Shown: in pieces, positions 9,757 through 21,023 of the stretch
How the letters are laid out: every line of letters starts with the position of its first letter
Numbering within the stretch: position 1 is the stretch's first letter
From: Chiridota heheva
Lineage: Eukaryota; Echinodermata; Holothuroidea; Apodida; Chiridotidae
NCBI GenBank assembly: GCA_020152595.1
Contig: JAIGNY010003250.1
Coordinates: 889,001-953,000 of the forward strand
Direction of reading: 5' to 3'
Length of the DNA stretch: 64,000 nt
Made by a program: the position numbers and the translations under genes
Notes under the pieces: generated by a model
Told to the model about the DNA's origin: nothing
Databases searched by the model: none
What the model saw: the letters and a program-made list of their open reading frames with translations, nothing else

Positions 9757-12092
9757 AGATAGCAAGACAACAGGCTAAGAAGTGTTAGGCAACCCCTAAA
9801 CAGCCCAAATTAACACCATCACCACCAAAGAAAAATACAGAAAACAAAAACACCAAATCAACGAGTTGGTAAAGAACTTGTCAATGTTAGACTTAATGGA
9901 CAGTCAATGTTGACTAAATGGACAGTCAATGTTGACTTAATGGACAGTCAATTTTTTCAGTATTTTTCTTTTGTTGAGTGTTAGTTGGGGCTTTTATGCG
10001 TCATCTTGTTACATTATGTTATGTTATGAATATTCCAAGGGCCAGACTCCTCTTTTAGCTAATGTCTTTCAATTATTAGATTTTTTTAGCTCAACGAAGA
10101 CTAAACATTGAGGTTATGAAGTGGGACGAAAGTGTTAACTTGTGTTGCCCATGTTTACAATGTTTTAGTCAAGGTTTTGGCCAGAAAATTGTGACATTTG
10201 GCAGGATTGAATAGCATGAAAATCTACACACGGTCTATTAAGTTTTATATTTACTGTTTGCATACCTGAAATAGAGCAATTTTATTTTTATCATTTTCAC
10301 GAAAATCTGCAGTCTAAACTGGACAGTATGAGCTGATACGTAATAATTAGTTCCATGAATACAAAGACAGAAAGAACTGTGCATGTAGTTAGGCTATTAC
10401 AATTGTAATATGACACCATTCTTGATAAGAAATTCATGGAACCAACAAGTCTTCGTACATAAGAAATTTGGTACCAAGCTATTATGATGCAATTATCATT
10501 TGCAAGAATTACATCGGCTAAAAAAGTGTTACAGGAAACACGGCACCTCCCCCCCCCCCTCCCTCCTTCACACCCACCTTGTTAATAATTGGTGCCGTCA
10601 AGAGGAGGCCTTAGCCCAGGGAAAACCCAAATGTACATTATTTTTTTTTTGCTGATCAAGAAATCTTAAAAAAAAGATTAATGACCATAAAAAAGAATAG
10701 CCACAAGGGCGAAAACCTAGGGCGAATTTCATTGATAAAAACGGTATAAATTAGACTCTTTGCCCTTAAAATATTTTAAGATATAAAGGACCCCATATGT
10801 TAGTTTTTCCTGCAAGCGTTGTTTTTTTCACAAAAATATCTACAGCCAAGCAGCTAACTTTTGTGGAAGATTATCTCTAACACTATGGTGAAGTGGCCAT
10901 TACTGTGTGATTTACTGTGAATTTTCATAGTGAGATCTGTTTTCTGAGAGAAGATGAAATAAAACACAAAATGATATAAAAAATAGAAAAAGACACATTT
11001 TTTAAAACATTATTTTCCCAATTTCACAGGAGTTGGCCTACTATAAATACTAGATGTCACTTTACAGCTTCGGTAGGCCTATGCAAAAGAAAATTTGAGA
11101 ATTGCCGCCAATAATTTGTATTAGTGTTACTTGCCCCCTCCCTCCGCACAAAATTTATTTTGTGTGAAGCCCTATTTTCCCACCCCAAAACTTTTCAATA
11201 CATTCTTATAAAATTGGTGATTATGATTTGAAAACGCTCCTCCTTCCCCCCCTCCCTTCCTCCTCTCCTGGTGGGATCGTTGCCTACATGTATGATGCAA
11301 ACTGCAAAGACATCGGAAAGTCTCCGCATATTCTTTCTAGTAAACACTTATGACAGTATGAAGGACGATCTTCAAGTGCTGACAGTTGTATTAATTTCCT
11401 TGTACAGTTGTAAGCTCATATCTCAAGCAGGGAAGTCATTAATACATGGGCCGGGTGGGTTTTTTAAATATTTATGTTTTCCTGGAAGATGCGTTCCAAA
11501 GTTGAACGGTCATGTGTAGAACCTGGGAGAAAACTAAGTTGTGTTGCTTGTGTACCTTTTAATGAGTTGGATCATACAGACAAGTGTTCTTACACCGTAA
11601 GTCCTTGGCCCACTGTTTTGCTCTAGTTCATTGAGCTTTGTGGGGTACGAGATTGGGTGAGCTGCTCTGTGAAGTTTGTACTATGCCTAATGTAAGATCA
11701 GTTTCACTGCATGTGTCTATTCAACATACACACGTGGCTATACCATAAAAGGCAAGGTTGGTCTAAATTTCAGGGATAAATTGGAAATGTGTTACTTCGG
11801 TCAGGGTGACGGGTCGCCATATGCAAGAAACTGCCATGGGATATGATTTGATATTCATGTTGGTTCATGTTAATCATGACGTAATATGTTGTTATACTCT
11901 CGTCAGCCAATTGGAAAAGTTAATTTGGTAATGAAGTTCAAAGTGATGGTATTATTTTCAAATATTGTCGTTTAAAAAATGTTTAAAGGCTAGTTTGAGG
12001 AAAACAACAAGTAGGTATATATTTTTTTGAATACTTTAACTGGTAATGCTTTCTTCTTGTTTGTTTGCATGTATTACAAATATGCAGTGAAG
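9757..12092. other. Intronic stretch without recognised genes
   Basis: AT-rich sequence with a short triplication of AATGGACAGTCAATGTTGAC near 9896-9950 and pyrimidine-rich tracts at 10545-10570 and 11240-11270. An open frame at 11271-11519 has no recognisable motif. I see no gene. Confidence 0.6.
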
Positions 12093-12106
12093 GAAGGTGC
12101 TTAACA
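12093..12106. repeat. Target-site duplication, left copy
   Basis: GAAGGTGCTTAACA occurs here and again at 21010-21023, exactly bounding the block of LINE sequence. A 14-bp perfect match at both edges fits target-primed reverse transcription. Confidence 0.8.
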
Positions 12107-12798
12107 CTTGCGATCACGCCACCTTGACCATAGGATCACCACCTCCAGTCACTACCACCTCCAGTATCATCTCAAGATCAAAACCAAAAAAGTTCTTTTC
12201 AGAACTAACTACAAACCCAAAGGCACTTTTCAGAGCCATTTATTCTCATCATTTTCATCTGGATATTACTGGACCTACTCTGGATTATTTACTAGGATTT
12301 TATTGGATTAAAGTTCTAGGACATCATCTGTCTTCAACAACATTAACACCAAAAAGTTCTTTTCAGAACTCATTAACAACCCAAAAGGCACTTTTCAGAG
12401 CCAATTCCAAGTGGATATTTCTGGATATACCCTGGATTATTTCATTAGGACTTTACGGATTATCATTCAACGCCATAGTAGGTAAAGTATTTTATTTTTA
12501 TCAGTAAGCCCTTGACTTGCACTTACAAGGCCTTCCCACCCATTGTAAGTCCTTTTACGAGGCACTACCAAACAGTTCTTTTCAGAACTAACTCATACCA
12601 AGTTGTTTTACGGTAAAAGGCCTGTCTACTGGCTTCCGCTTTTTCAACTTTCATCACAACACATCGACCAGTTTCAAGACAAAGATTTTAGATACTCCGG
12701 TAAAAGGCCTGTTTACTGGCTTCCGGCAGTATAGCTCAAGACCATCACGCCAACGTAGTACTAAAGACCAAAGACATACACGACAAGCAGATACAATC
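12107..12798 (+). promoter_or_regulatory. 5' UTR of LINE copy 1 with repeated hairpins
   Basis: Noncoding leader containing AGTTCTTTTCAGAACT (a 6-bp stem with a TTTC loop) at about 12191, 12356 and 12575. A second motif, GGTAAAAGGCCTGT...ACTGGCTTCC, occurs at about 12619-12647 and 12700-12725. The latter folds through AAGCC/GGCTT-type pairing and is repeated in the copy 2 leader. Such leaders often hold the internal promoter in LINEs; that role is inferred. Confidence 0.6.
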
Positions 12799-14207
12799 AT
12801 GGCTGAACATAGCAAAGACGAACAACACATGGATACTCAAGATGAAGCCGAACGCATTAGTCAATTCATCCAAGACAACCGCAACGAAGAAGAGTTCACA
12901 GTAGTCCGCAACAAGAGAAAGCGGGATATAGTTTCAGACGCAAGTTTCGATGACCATGCCAACATTAGCCAAGTACCTCGCACATCCTCACCTATACAAG
13001 ACCAGCAAACTCCAAACCAAAAACCAAGCCACCACTGCAAATACCCAGTTGTACTAACAGGATTCTCCAGCCAACTACGAAACCCAGTCAATGTCAGGAA
13101 GTATATTGAGGAATGCCATCCGTCAGCCGAAGTCCGGACGATTCGATTCAATCAACAAGGTCATCTTATCATTTCAGCAAATGACAAACACTCTCAATCA
13201 ACCTTGCTCACTAGCTGGAAGGCCTACAACGGTAAAAAACCAGAGCCAAGGCTTCCGCTGGATAAACCTAGAGCAGTGAAAGCGCAACCACATTCCGGAG
13301 TTATTACCAGAATCCACCCATCAACTACCGATGAGCAGATAACGGAAGAACTGAAGAAAGCCGGTTTTAACGTCACGAAATGCAAAGCGTTTCTATCTCA
13401 AAACACAACCAAACCAATCTGGAAAGTAGGAATCGATTTTGCAACAGAAGCGAACTCATCAAAGCAACAGCAGAAGGAATCTTCATAAATGCAGCGCCAC
13501 CAGGTCGAACGCGCAGGCGTCAACCCGAACCAACCCAATGTCACAAGTGCCAGCGCTACGGACACTTTGCCTCGACATGCAAGCATCGCACTTCTTGCCT
13601 GAGATGTGCAGGGCATCACCAGTTGAGAGAATGCACTCAACCCCGCGAGCAACCCAAATGTGCCAACTGCAGCAGAAGTCACATAGCTAGTTACAAGGGT
13701 TGTAGCCGTTATATCCGAGCCACTGAAGAGATCAAAGTCAAAATCATGAAAAACCAAAACAGGAAACCCGCATACTACAACACCACCACACTCCAAGATG
13801 TTAAGATTACCCAAGTCAACCAAGTAGCAAAGATTTCAAGATCCATCGTTGAAACTAACAAGGCTATGGAAGATCTAGAGAACAGACATGCAAAAGAAAT
13901 CGCTGAACTAAATGAACGCCACAAACAAACAATCAAAGACATCAATGAAAGAAACGCACAACTATTTCACCAACTCAGAGAGGATACAATCCGCAGCCTC
14001 ACTGATTATAAGGGGAAGATAGTACACTTTATCACAGATGTCATCATACAGATCACCTCCACCAGATCTATGAGTGACACTAAAAAAGCCGATATCATAA
14101 ACAACAAAGCCAGAGAAATATTGGGCATCAACATTGAACCAAAACATGTAACAGCAGAACTAAAGAAAAAATCTCCGACACGCGCCACAACTAAACCAAA
14201 AAGCTAA
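12799..14207 (+). pseudogene. LINE copy 1 ORF1: gag-like zinc-knuckle protein, frameshifted
   Basis: The ATG at 12799 starts MAEHSKDEQHMDTQDEAERI. The N-terminal half is acidic and polar. Near 13420-13450 the frame is lost by one base and resumes in the frame of 13380-14207. That part carries CHKCQRYGHFASTC (CX2CX4HX4C), then CLRCAGHHQLREC, then CANCSRSHIASYKGC, the three-knuckle array of Jockey/I ORF1 proteins that bind element RNA. A coiled-coil-like stretch (MEDLENRHAKEIAELNERH) follows. It ends at TAA 14205-14207, 41 bp before ORF2. The frameshift is a one-base difference from copy 2, which keeps frame there but breaks elsewhere, so a sequencing error is likely. Confidence 0.85.
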
Positions 14208-14248
14208 TCAACCATCATTATATATAAACCGCATCCAACAATCTTTCA

Positions 14249-16983
14249 ATGTACGATTTTAAGATTCTACATCTCAACGCCAACTCCATCTTCAATAAGC
14301 AGCTGGAGATAATGGACTACTTATTTACCCAAGACATCGACATAGCATGCTTCAATGAAACAAGACACACCAACGCACGACAACCACCTTACTTCCAGGG
14401 TTACACAGTCATCTCATCCCACCTAAATAACACAAGAGAACGAGGAGTAGCCATAGCTATCAAGTCAAACATCTCATTCCAACAACTGCGACTTCAGCCA
14501 CCAACAGGTGAGGCCATCGGCATCACAGTAACTCTTGACACAGGAAGAAAAGTAGCAATCATCAGCACCTACCAAAGACCTACAACAGATACAAGTTTCC
14601 CAACAACATGGTTCGGAACATAATAAAGAAACACAAACACATTATCATCCTCGGCGATCTAAATGCAAAACACATAGATCTGGGCAACAACACCACAAAC
14701 TATCACGGCACACAACTTGTTGACATCCTCAACAACACCCAGTTAATTTGCCTGAACAACGGTCAAGCTACAAGGATGCCCACTAATACTATTCACGAAC
14801 CAAGCCAACTAGACTACTGTTTAGTCTCTCAAAGCATCAATCAAATCATCCACAACTTTTTCATCGGCGATGATCTCAGTTCTGACCACCTACCACTTGT
14901 ACTTCATATTTCTAACAAACCGCAGTCAAAGAACCGAATCTGAAACCAGATTACAAGAAGGCAGATTGGCCAAAATACAGAGGAAATCACCAAAAACATA
15001 ACCAACATCAAAAACATTTGCAGTTTCCAAGACATTGAACAAGCGGCACAGGACATCACTAACCTTTATCGTCGCAGCAAGTGATTTATCAATACCCAAA
15101 ATCAAACAACAAAAACCACAAGGCATCCCAATTCACATAAGGAACCTAATAAAACAGAGGAGGAGACTACGCAGATCTTTCTTTCAAACTAAAGATATCT
15201 CTATCAAAACCAACATCAACCAGATCACGAAAAGAATACAAGATGCCATTAAACAACAGCGAATCTCCCAGCATGACAACTTATGCAAACAAGTATCAAA
15301 TGAAAAAAGACCGGCTAAATTTTGGAAACTCATCAAAAAAACCATCAATATTAAGCGAATCAAAACATCCAGCCCACCCATCAAGTACAACGGAACAACT
15401 GCGCACAGTGATAAAGACAAAGTGGAATTATTCGAAGCTTCTTCTCCACAGTTCATCAAATTACGGATGAACCCTTTCACAACGAAGATCTCAAAACTGG
15501 CTAACTTTATTCAACGTGGGTATCCTCAGTCCTACCACCCAACAAACAACATCAACCAAGACTTACATGATAATCGCGGATAACACCGCTCAACATAAAA
15601 GAAGCAATAAGGAAAGCAAAGAATACCTCACCAGGAAGAGATGGAATTCAATATATTCACATCAAGAAAGCACCAGCATGCCTCCTTACAGCCCTTAGCA
15701 CCATCTACACAGCCTCATTCCAACACGGATTCTTCCCGGTCATCTGGAAAACTTCAAACACAATCCTCATACCAAAACCAAACAAAGACACAAGTCAACC
15801 ACAAAACTATCGGCCCATCAGCCTACTCCCAATCCTGGGAAAGTGTCTAGAGAAGGTCATTTCAAGTCATCTCTCTAACTATCTCGAAGACAACAACATA
15901 CTCCCGACAGCCAGGCAGGCTTCAGGAGGAAAAAGTGCACATCCGATCAACTCTTCCGTTTGTTACAAGACACTATCACAGCTAAAAATCAAAGACGTCA
16001 AACAATAGCAGCTTTCTTTGGCCGAAAAGGCGTTCGACAAATTGTGGCACTGTGGCCTTCTCCTAAAGATGCGCAAATTCAACATCCCTGAACACCTTAC
16101 GTTGGATCGCTAGCTATCTAAGGAGCAGAACCACTACATACAAAATAAAAGACAGCTATTCTCAGCCTCTGACCATTTCAACAGGTACACCTCAAGGTAG
16201 CACTATCAGTCCAATTTTATTCATCATGTTTACACCCGATATACCACAACGCCCGACAAAGAATATTCAACTATCGAATTTGCAGATGATATAGCCATCT
16301 GGTCCACATACCTACACTACGACAAAGCAGTAAACAACCTACAAAATTATATTCACACCATAGAAAAATGGAGTAATGACTGGAAAATTCGACTTAACCC
16401 AGCCAAGTCACAGATCCTCCACATCGCAAAGAGACGGAAATTCGACAATAACACAATCCTCACATACCAAGGAACACCAATACCAAAAGTCACGCATGTC
16501 AAATACCTTGGAGTCATCATCGATCAAAACCTCACATTTCAAAAACAACACAACGCAACTATTTCAAAGATGAAACAGCGAGTCAATCTTTTACACAGAC
16601 TAGCAGGCACTCAAGAAAATCCTAAAGCTACGCGGAAACTACAATGAAAGTATATAAAATGCTAATCGACCCATCATAGAGTATGCAGCACCAGCTCTTG
16701 CAACCTTTCTGATCATCAACTTCAGAAGTCTGAAGCGACCCAACGAAGGGCTTGCAGAATTGCTCACCATCTACACAATGAAACTTCTGTAACTACCACC
16801 AACGCTATAGCCAACATCCCGACAGTCAAAGACCGCCTCATCAAGCTTCAAAGCAACTTTCTCACCAAATGCAAACAACAAGATCATTACCTTCACGACT
16901 TCATCATCAAACACATTAACGCCAGCCATTTTGCCAAGAACAATACACCACTAGAACAAATCACCATTGCAGATTTCACGTAA
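14249..16983 (+). pseudogene. LINE copy 1 ORF2: endonuclease and reverse transcriptase, multiply frameshifted
   Basis: It starts MYDFKILHLNANSIFNKQ. The endonuclease domain spans about 14249-14935, with LNANSI, NET, GDLNAKH (about 14656) and SDHLP (about 14881), the catalytic signatures of AP-type LINE endonucleases. The reverse transcriptase spans about 15580-16560, with the TPQGSTISP block and FADD (about 16279) holding the catalytic aspartates. At least eight small frame breaks interrupt it (for example near 14608, 14935, 15060, 15330, 15435, 15580, 15900 and 16020). The likely stop is TAA at 16981. It would cut target DNA and copy element RNA if intact. Confidence 0.85.
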
Positions 16984-17090
16984 TTTCAAGTTTACATCAC
17001 GACTACAGCCTGCGAGCAGTCTCACCAGGAAGACGGCCACCAGCAAGCCTCATAGCACAGTGAAACAGTTGTAATTTTTCTATTTTAACC

Positions 17091-17356
17091 CCATTGTAAA
17101 GTCCTTTTACGAGGCAAGCCCTTTTTCTTTTCTCTTCCCTTCTCTTTTAGAAATACCAAGTTGTATACCGGTAAAAAGCCTGTTTACTGGCTTCCGGTTA
17201 TGCAACTTCCTTCACAGTGCCATGACCTTTTTCAACATAATGACGTACAATACTCCGGTAAAAAGCCTGTTTACTGGCTTCCGGCAGTATAGCTCAAGAC
17301 CATCACGCCAACGTAGTACTAAAGACCAAAGACATACACGACAAGCAGATACAATC
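17091..17356 (+). promoter_or_regulatory. Junction and 5' UTR of LINE copy 2
   Basis: It begins with CCATTGTAAAGTCCTTTTAC, also present at about 12540 in the copy 1 leader. Two CCGGTAAAAAGCCTGTTTAC...GGCTTCCGG hairpin motifs follow at about 17178 and 17257. From 17284 on it is identical to 12727-12798. It is much shorter than the copy 1 leader, lacking most of 12107-12530. Confidence 0.7.
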
Positions 17357-18762
17357 ATGGCTGAACATAGCAAAGACGAACAACACATGGATACTCAAGA
17401 TGAAGCCGAACGCATTAGTCAATTCATCCAAGACAACCGCAACGAAGAAGAGTTCACAGTAGTCCGCAACAAGAGAAAGCGGGATATAGTTTCAGACGCA
17501 AGTTTCGATGACCATGCCAACATTAGCCAAGTACCTCGCACATCCTCACCTATACAAGACCAGCAAACTCCAAACCAAAAACCAAGCCACCACTGCAAAT
17601 ACCCAGTTGTACTAACAGGATTCTCCAGCCAACTACGAAACCCAGTCAATGTCAGGAAGTATATTGAGGAATGCCATCCGTCAGCCGAAGTCCGGACGAT
17701 TCGATTCAATCAACAAGGTCATCTTATCATTTCAGCAAATGACAAACACTCTCAATCAACCTTGCTCACTAGCTGGAAGGCCTACAACGGTAAAAACCAG
17801 AGCCAAGGCTTCCGCTGGATAAACCTAGAGCAGTGAAAGCGCAACCACATTCGGAGTTATTACCAGAATCCACCCATCAACTACCGATGAGCAGATAACG
17901 GAAGAACTGAAGAAAGCGGTTTTAACGTCCACGAAATGCAAACGCGTTTCTATCTCAAAAACACAACCAAACCAATCTGGAAAGTAGGAATCGATTTTGC
18001 AACAGAAGCCGAACTCATCAAAGCAACAGCAGAAGGAATCTTCATAGGGTACGAGCGCCACCAGGTCGAACGCGCAGGCGTCAGCGAACCAACCCAATGT
18101 CACAAGTGCCAGCGCACGGACACTTTGCCTCGACATGCAAGCATCGCACTTCTTGCCTGAGATGTGCAGGGCATCACCAGTTGAGAGAATGCACTCAACC
18201 CGCGAGCAACCCAAATGTGCCAACTGCAGCAGAAGTCACATAGCTAGTTACAAGGGTTGTAGCCGTTATATCCGAGCCACTGAAGAGATCAAAGTCAAAA
18301 TCATGAAAAACCAAAACAGGAAACCCGCATACTACAACACCACCACACTCCAAGATGTTAAGATTACCCAAGTCAACCAAGTAGCAAAGATTTCAAGATC
18401 CATCGTTGAAACTAACAAGGCTATGGAAGATCTAGAGAACAGACATGCAAAAGAAATCGCTGAACTAAATGAACGCATACAAACAAACAATCAAAGACAT
18501 CAATGAAAGAAACGCACAACTATTTCACCAACTCAGAGAGGATACAATCCGCAGCCTCACTGATTATAAGGGAAGATAGTACACTTTATCACAGATGTCA
18601 TCATACAGATCACCTCCACCAGATCTATGAGTGACACTAAAAAGCCGATATCATAAACAACAAAGCCAGAGAAATATTGGGCATCAACATTGAACCAAAA
18701 CATGTAACAGCAGAACTAAAGAAAAATCTCCGACACGCGCCACAACTAAACCAAAAAGCTAA
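17357..18762 (+). pseudogene. LINE copy 2 ORF1, frameshifted at other positions than copy 1
   Basis: Same protein as copy 1 ORF1. The N-terminal half is identical up to about 17795, where one A is missing from a homopolymer (five A against six) and the frame breaks. Further one- or two-base differences occur near 17850, 17915, 17928, 18045, 18085, 18113 and 18200. Where copy 1 is broken at about 13450, copy 2 has the extra C that keeps frame. The zinc knuckle region is recognisable (CHKCQR; CANCSRSHIASYKGC). Confidence 0.8.
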
Positions 18763-18802
18763 TCAACCATCATTATATATAAACGCATCCAACAATCTTT
18801 CA

Positions 18803-20805
18803 ATGTACGATTTTAAGATTCTACATCTCAACGCCAACTCCATCTTCAATAAGCAGCTGGAGATAATGGACTACTTATTTACCCAAGACATCGACATAGC
18901 ATGCTTCAATGAAACAAGACACACCAACGCATACGACAACCACCTTACTTCCAGGGTTACACAGTCATCTCATCCCACCTAAATAACACAAGAGAACGAG
19001 GAGTAGCCATAGCTATCAAGTCAAACATCTCATTCCAACAACTGCGACTTCAGCCACCAACAGGTGAGGCCATCGGCATCACAGTAACTCTTGACACAGG
19101 AAGAAAAGTAGCAATCATCAGCACCTACCAAAGACCTACAACAGATACAAGTTTCCCAACAACATGGTTCGGAACATAATAAAGAAACACAAACACATTA
19201 TCATCCTCGGCGATCTAAATGCAAAACACATAGATCTGGGCAACAACACCACAAACTATCACGGCACACAACTTGTTGACATCCTCAACAACACCCAGTT
19301 AATTTGCCTGAACAACGGTCAAGCTACAAGGATGCCCACTAATACTATTCACGAACCAAGCCAACTAGACTACTGTTTAGTCTCTCAAAGCATCAATCAA
19401 ATCATCCACAACTTTTTCATCGGCGATGATCTCAGTTCTGACCACCTACCACTTGTACTTCATATTTCTAACAAACCGCAGTCCAAAGAACCGAATCTGA
19501 AACCAGATTACAAGAAGGCAGATTGGCCAAAATACAGAGAGGAAATCACCAAAAACATAACCAACATCAAAAACATTTGCAGTTTCCAAGACATTGAACA
19601 AGCGGCACAGGACATCACTAACCTTATCGTCGCAGCAAGTGATTTATCAATACCCAAAATCAAACAACAAAAACCACAAGGCATCCCAATTCACATAAGG
19701 AACCTAATAAAACAGAGGAGGAGACTACGCAGATCTTTCTTTCAAACTAAAGATATCTCTATCAAAACCAACATCAACCAGATCACGAAAAGAATACAAG
19801 ATGCCATTAAACAACAGCGAATCTCCCAGCATGACAACTTATGCAAACAAGTATCAAATGAAAAAGACCCGGCTAAATTTTGGAAACTCATCAAAAAAAC
19901 CATCAATATTAAACGAATCAAAACATCCAGCCCACCCATCAAGTACAACGGAACAACTGCGCACAGTGATAAAGACAAAGTGGAATTATTCAAGCTTCTT
20001 CTCCACAGTTCATCAAATTACGGATGAACCCTTTCACAACGAGAAGATCTCAAAACTGGCTAACTTTATTCAACGTGGGTATCCTCAGTCCTACCACCCA
20101 ACAAACAACATCAACCAAGACTTACATGATAATACGCGGATAACACCGCTCAACATAAAAGAAGCAATAAGGAAAGCAAAGAATACCTCACCAGGAAGAG
20201 ATGGAATTCAATATATTCACATCAAGAAAGCACCAGCATGCCTCCTTACAGCCCTTAGCACCATCTACACAGCCTCATTCCAACACGGATTCTTCCCGGT
20301 CATCTGGAAAACTTCAAACACAATCCTCATACCAAAACCAAACAAAGACACAAGTCAACCACAAAACTATCGCCCATCAGCCTACTCCCAATCCTGGGAA
20401 AGTGTCTAGAGAAGGTCATTTCAAGTCATCTCTAACTATCTCAAGACAACAACATACTCCCCGACAGCCAGGCAGGCTTCAGGAGGAAAAAGTGCACATC
20501 CGATCAACTCTTCCGCTTGTTACAAGACACTATCACAGCTAAAAATCAAAGACGTCAAACAATAGCAGCTTTCTTTGGCGCCGTAAAAACAACCTACAAA
20601 TTATAAAAGGCGTTCGACAAATTGTGGCACAACGGCCTTCTCCTAAAGATGCGCAAATTCAACATCCCTGAACACCTTACACGTTGGATCGCTAGCTATC
20701 TAAGGAGCAGAACCACTACATACAAAATAAAAGACAGCTATTCTCAGCCTCTGACCATTTCAACAGGTACACCTCAAGGTAGCACTATCAGTCCACTATC
20801 ATAGC
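18803..20805 (+). pseudogene. LINE copy 2 ORF2, 3'-truncated inside the reverse transcriptase
   Basis: Same endonuclease start as copy 1. The segment 19164-20027 is one open frame of 287 codons here, containing GDLNAKH and SDHLP, where copy 1 has several breaks. The reverse transcriptase begins at about 20140 and runs with a few frame breaks to TPQGSTISP, where similarity to copy 1 stops at about 20803. The catalytic FADD block is therefore absent. An extra stretch of about 25 bp, absent from copy 1, interrupts it near 20580-20607. Confidence 0.82.
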
Positions 20806-21009
20806 TCAAGTCCATTACACCAACGCCATGCCTTTCACCTTGTCCATCTCCTTTTTCCAGTCCTGCGTTCCTTTGTCGCGTCCGATGTTTTGGGGTCTGG
20901 TTTTGTGTGTGACACGGCTAAAACAAGTTCTGTTCTTCCGACTCATCTAGGCCCATGGCCTAACTGTGGTACCGCTTGCGGTAGATCTTTTATTCGAGTC
21001 TTCGTCGTC
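20806..21009 (+). other. Tail of the composite LINE insertion, unknown origin
   Basis: It starts ATCATAGCTCAAGTCC...CACCAACGCC, resembling the leader sequence at 12730 and 17287 (TATAGCTCAAGACC...CGCCAACG). It then continues with about 170 bp of GC-richer sequence not seen elsewhere in the window and ends GTCTTCGTCGTC at the target-site duplication. It could be the true 3' UTR or a captured piece. Confidence 0.5.
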
Positions 21010-21023
21010 GAAGGTGCTTAACA
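21010..21023. repeat. Target-site duplication, right copy
   Basis: Exact second copy of GAAGGTGCTTAACA (compare 12093-12106). Confidence 0.8.

Larger units (their letters stand above)
12107..21009 (+). mobile_element. Composite LINE insertion: two head-to-tail Jockey/I-like copies
   Basis: One block of about 8.9 kb contains a first copy with 5' UTR, ORF1 and ORF2 (12107-17090), a second 5' UTR, ORF1 and truncated ORF2 (17091-20805), and a tail of about 200 bp. The element encodes a gag-like ORF1 with three zinc knuckles and an ORF2 with an apurinic-type endonuclease and a reverse transcriptase, the layout of Jockey and I group LINEs. The two copies are nearly identical. A 14-bp direct repeat flanks the whole block and not each copy. 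The sense is the same as the host gene. Confidence 0.85.

Noticed and set aside
8743-9762. Long ORFs of about 280 codons on both strands
   Set aside because: They lie wholly in the 57-bp array. The unit is 19 codons, so all frames without a stop in one unit stay open. The + frame is also separated from exon c by the in-frame TAA in GGGTAAGTTAA.
11271-11519. 82-codon ORF
   Set aside because: No motif, and no flanking splice sites that join EVI5 exons in frame.
12107-21009. Penelope-like element, suggested by tandem organisation
   Set aside because: ORF2 begins with an AP-type endonuclease (GDLNAKH, SDHLP) and ORF1 has zinc knuckles, which fit Jockey/I LINEs. No GIY-YIG motif was seen.
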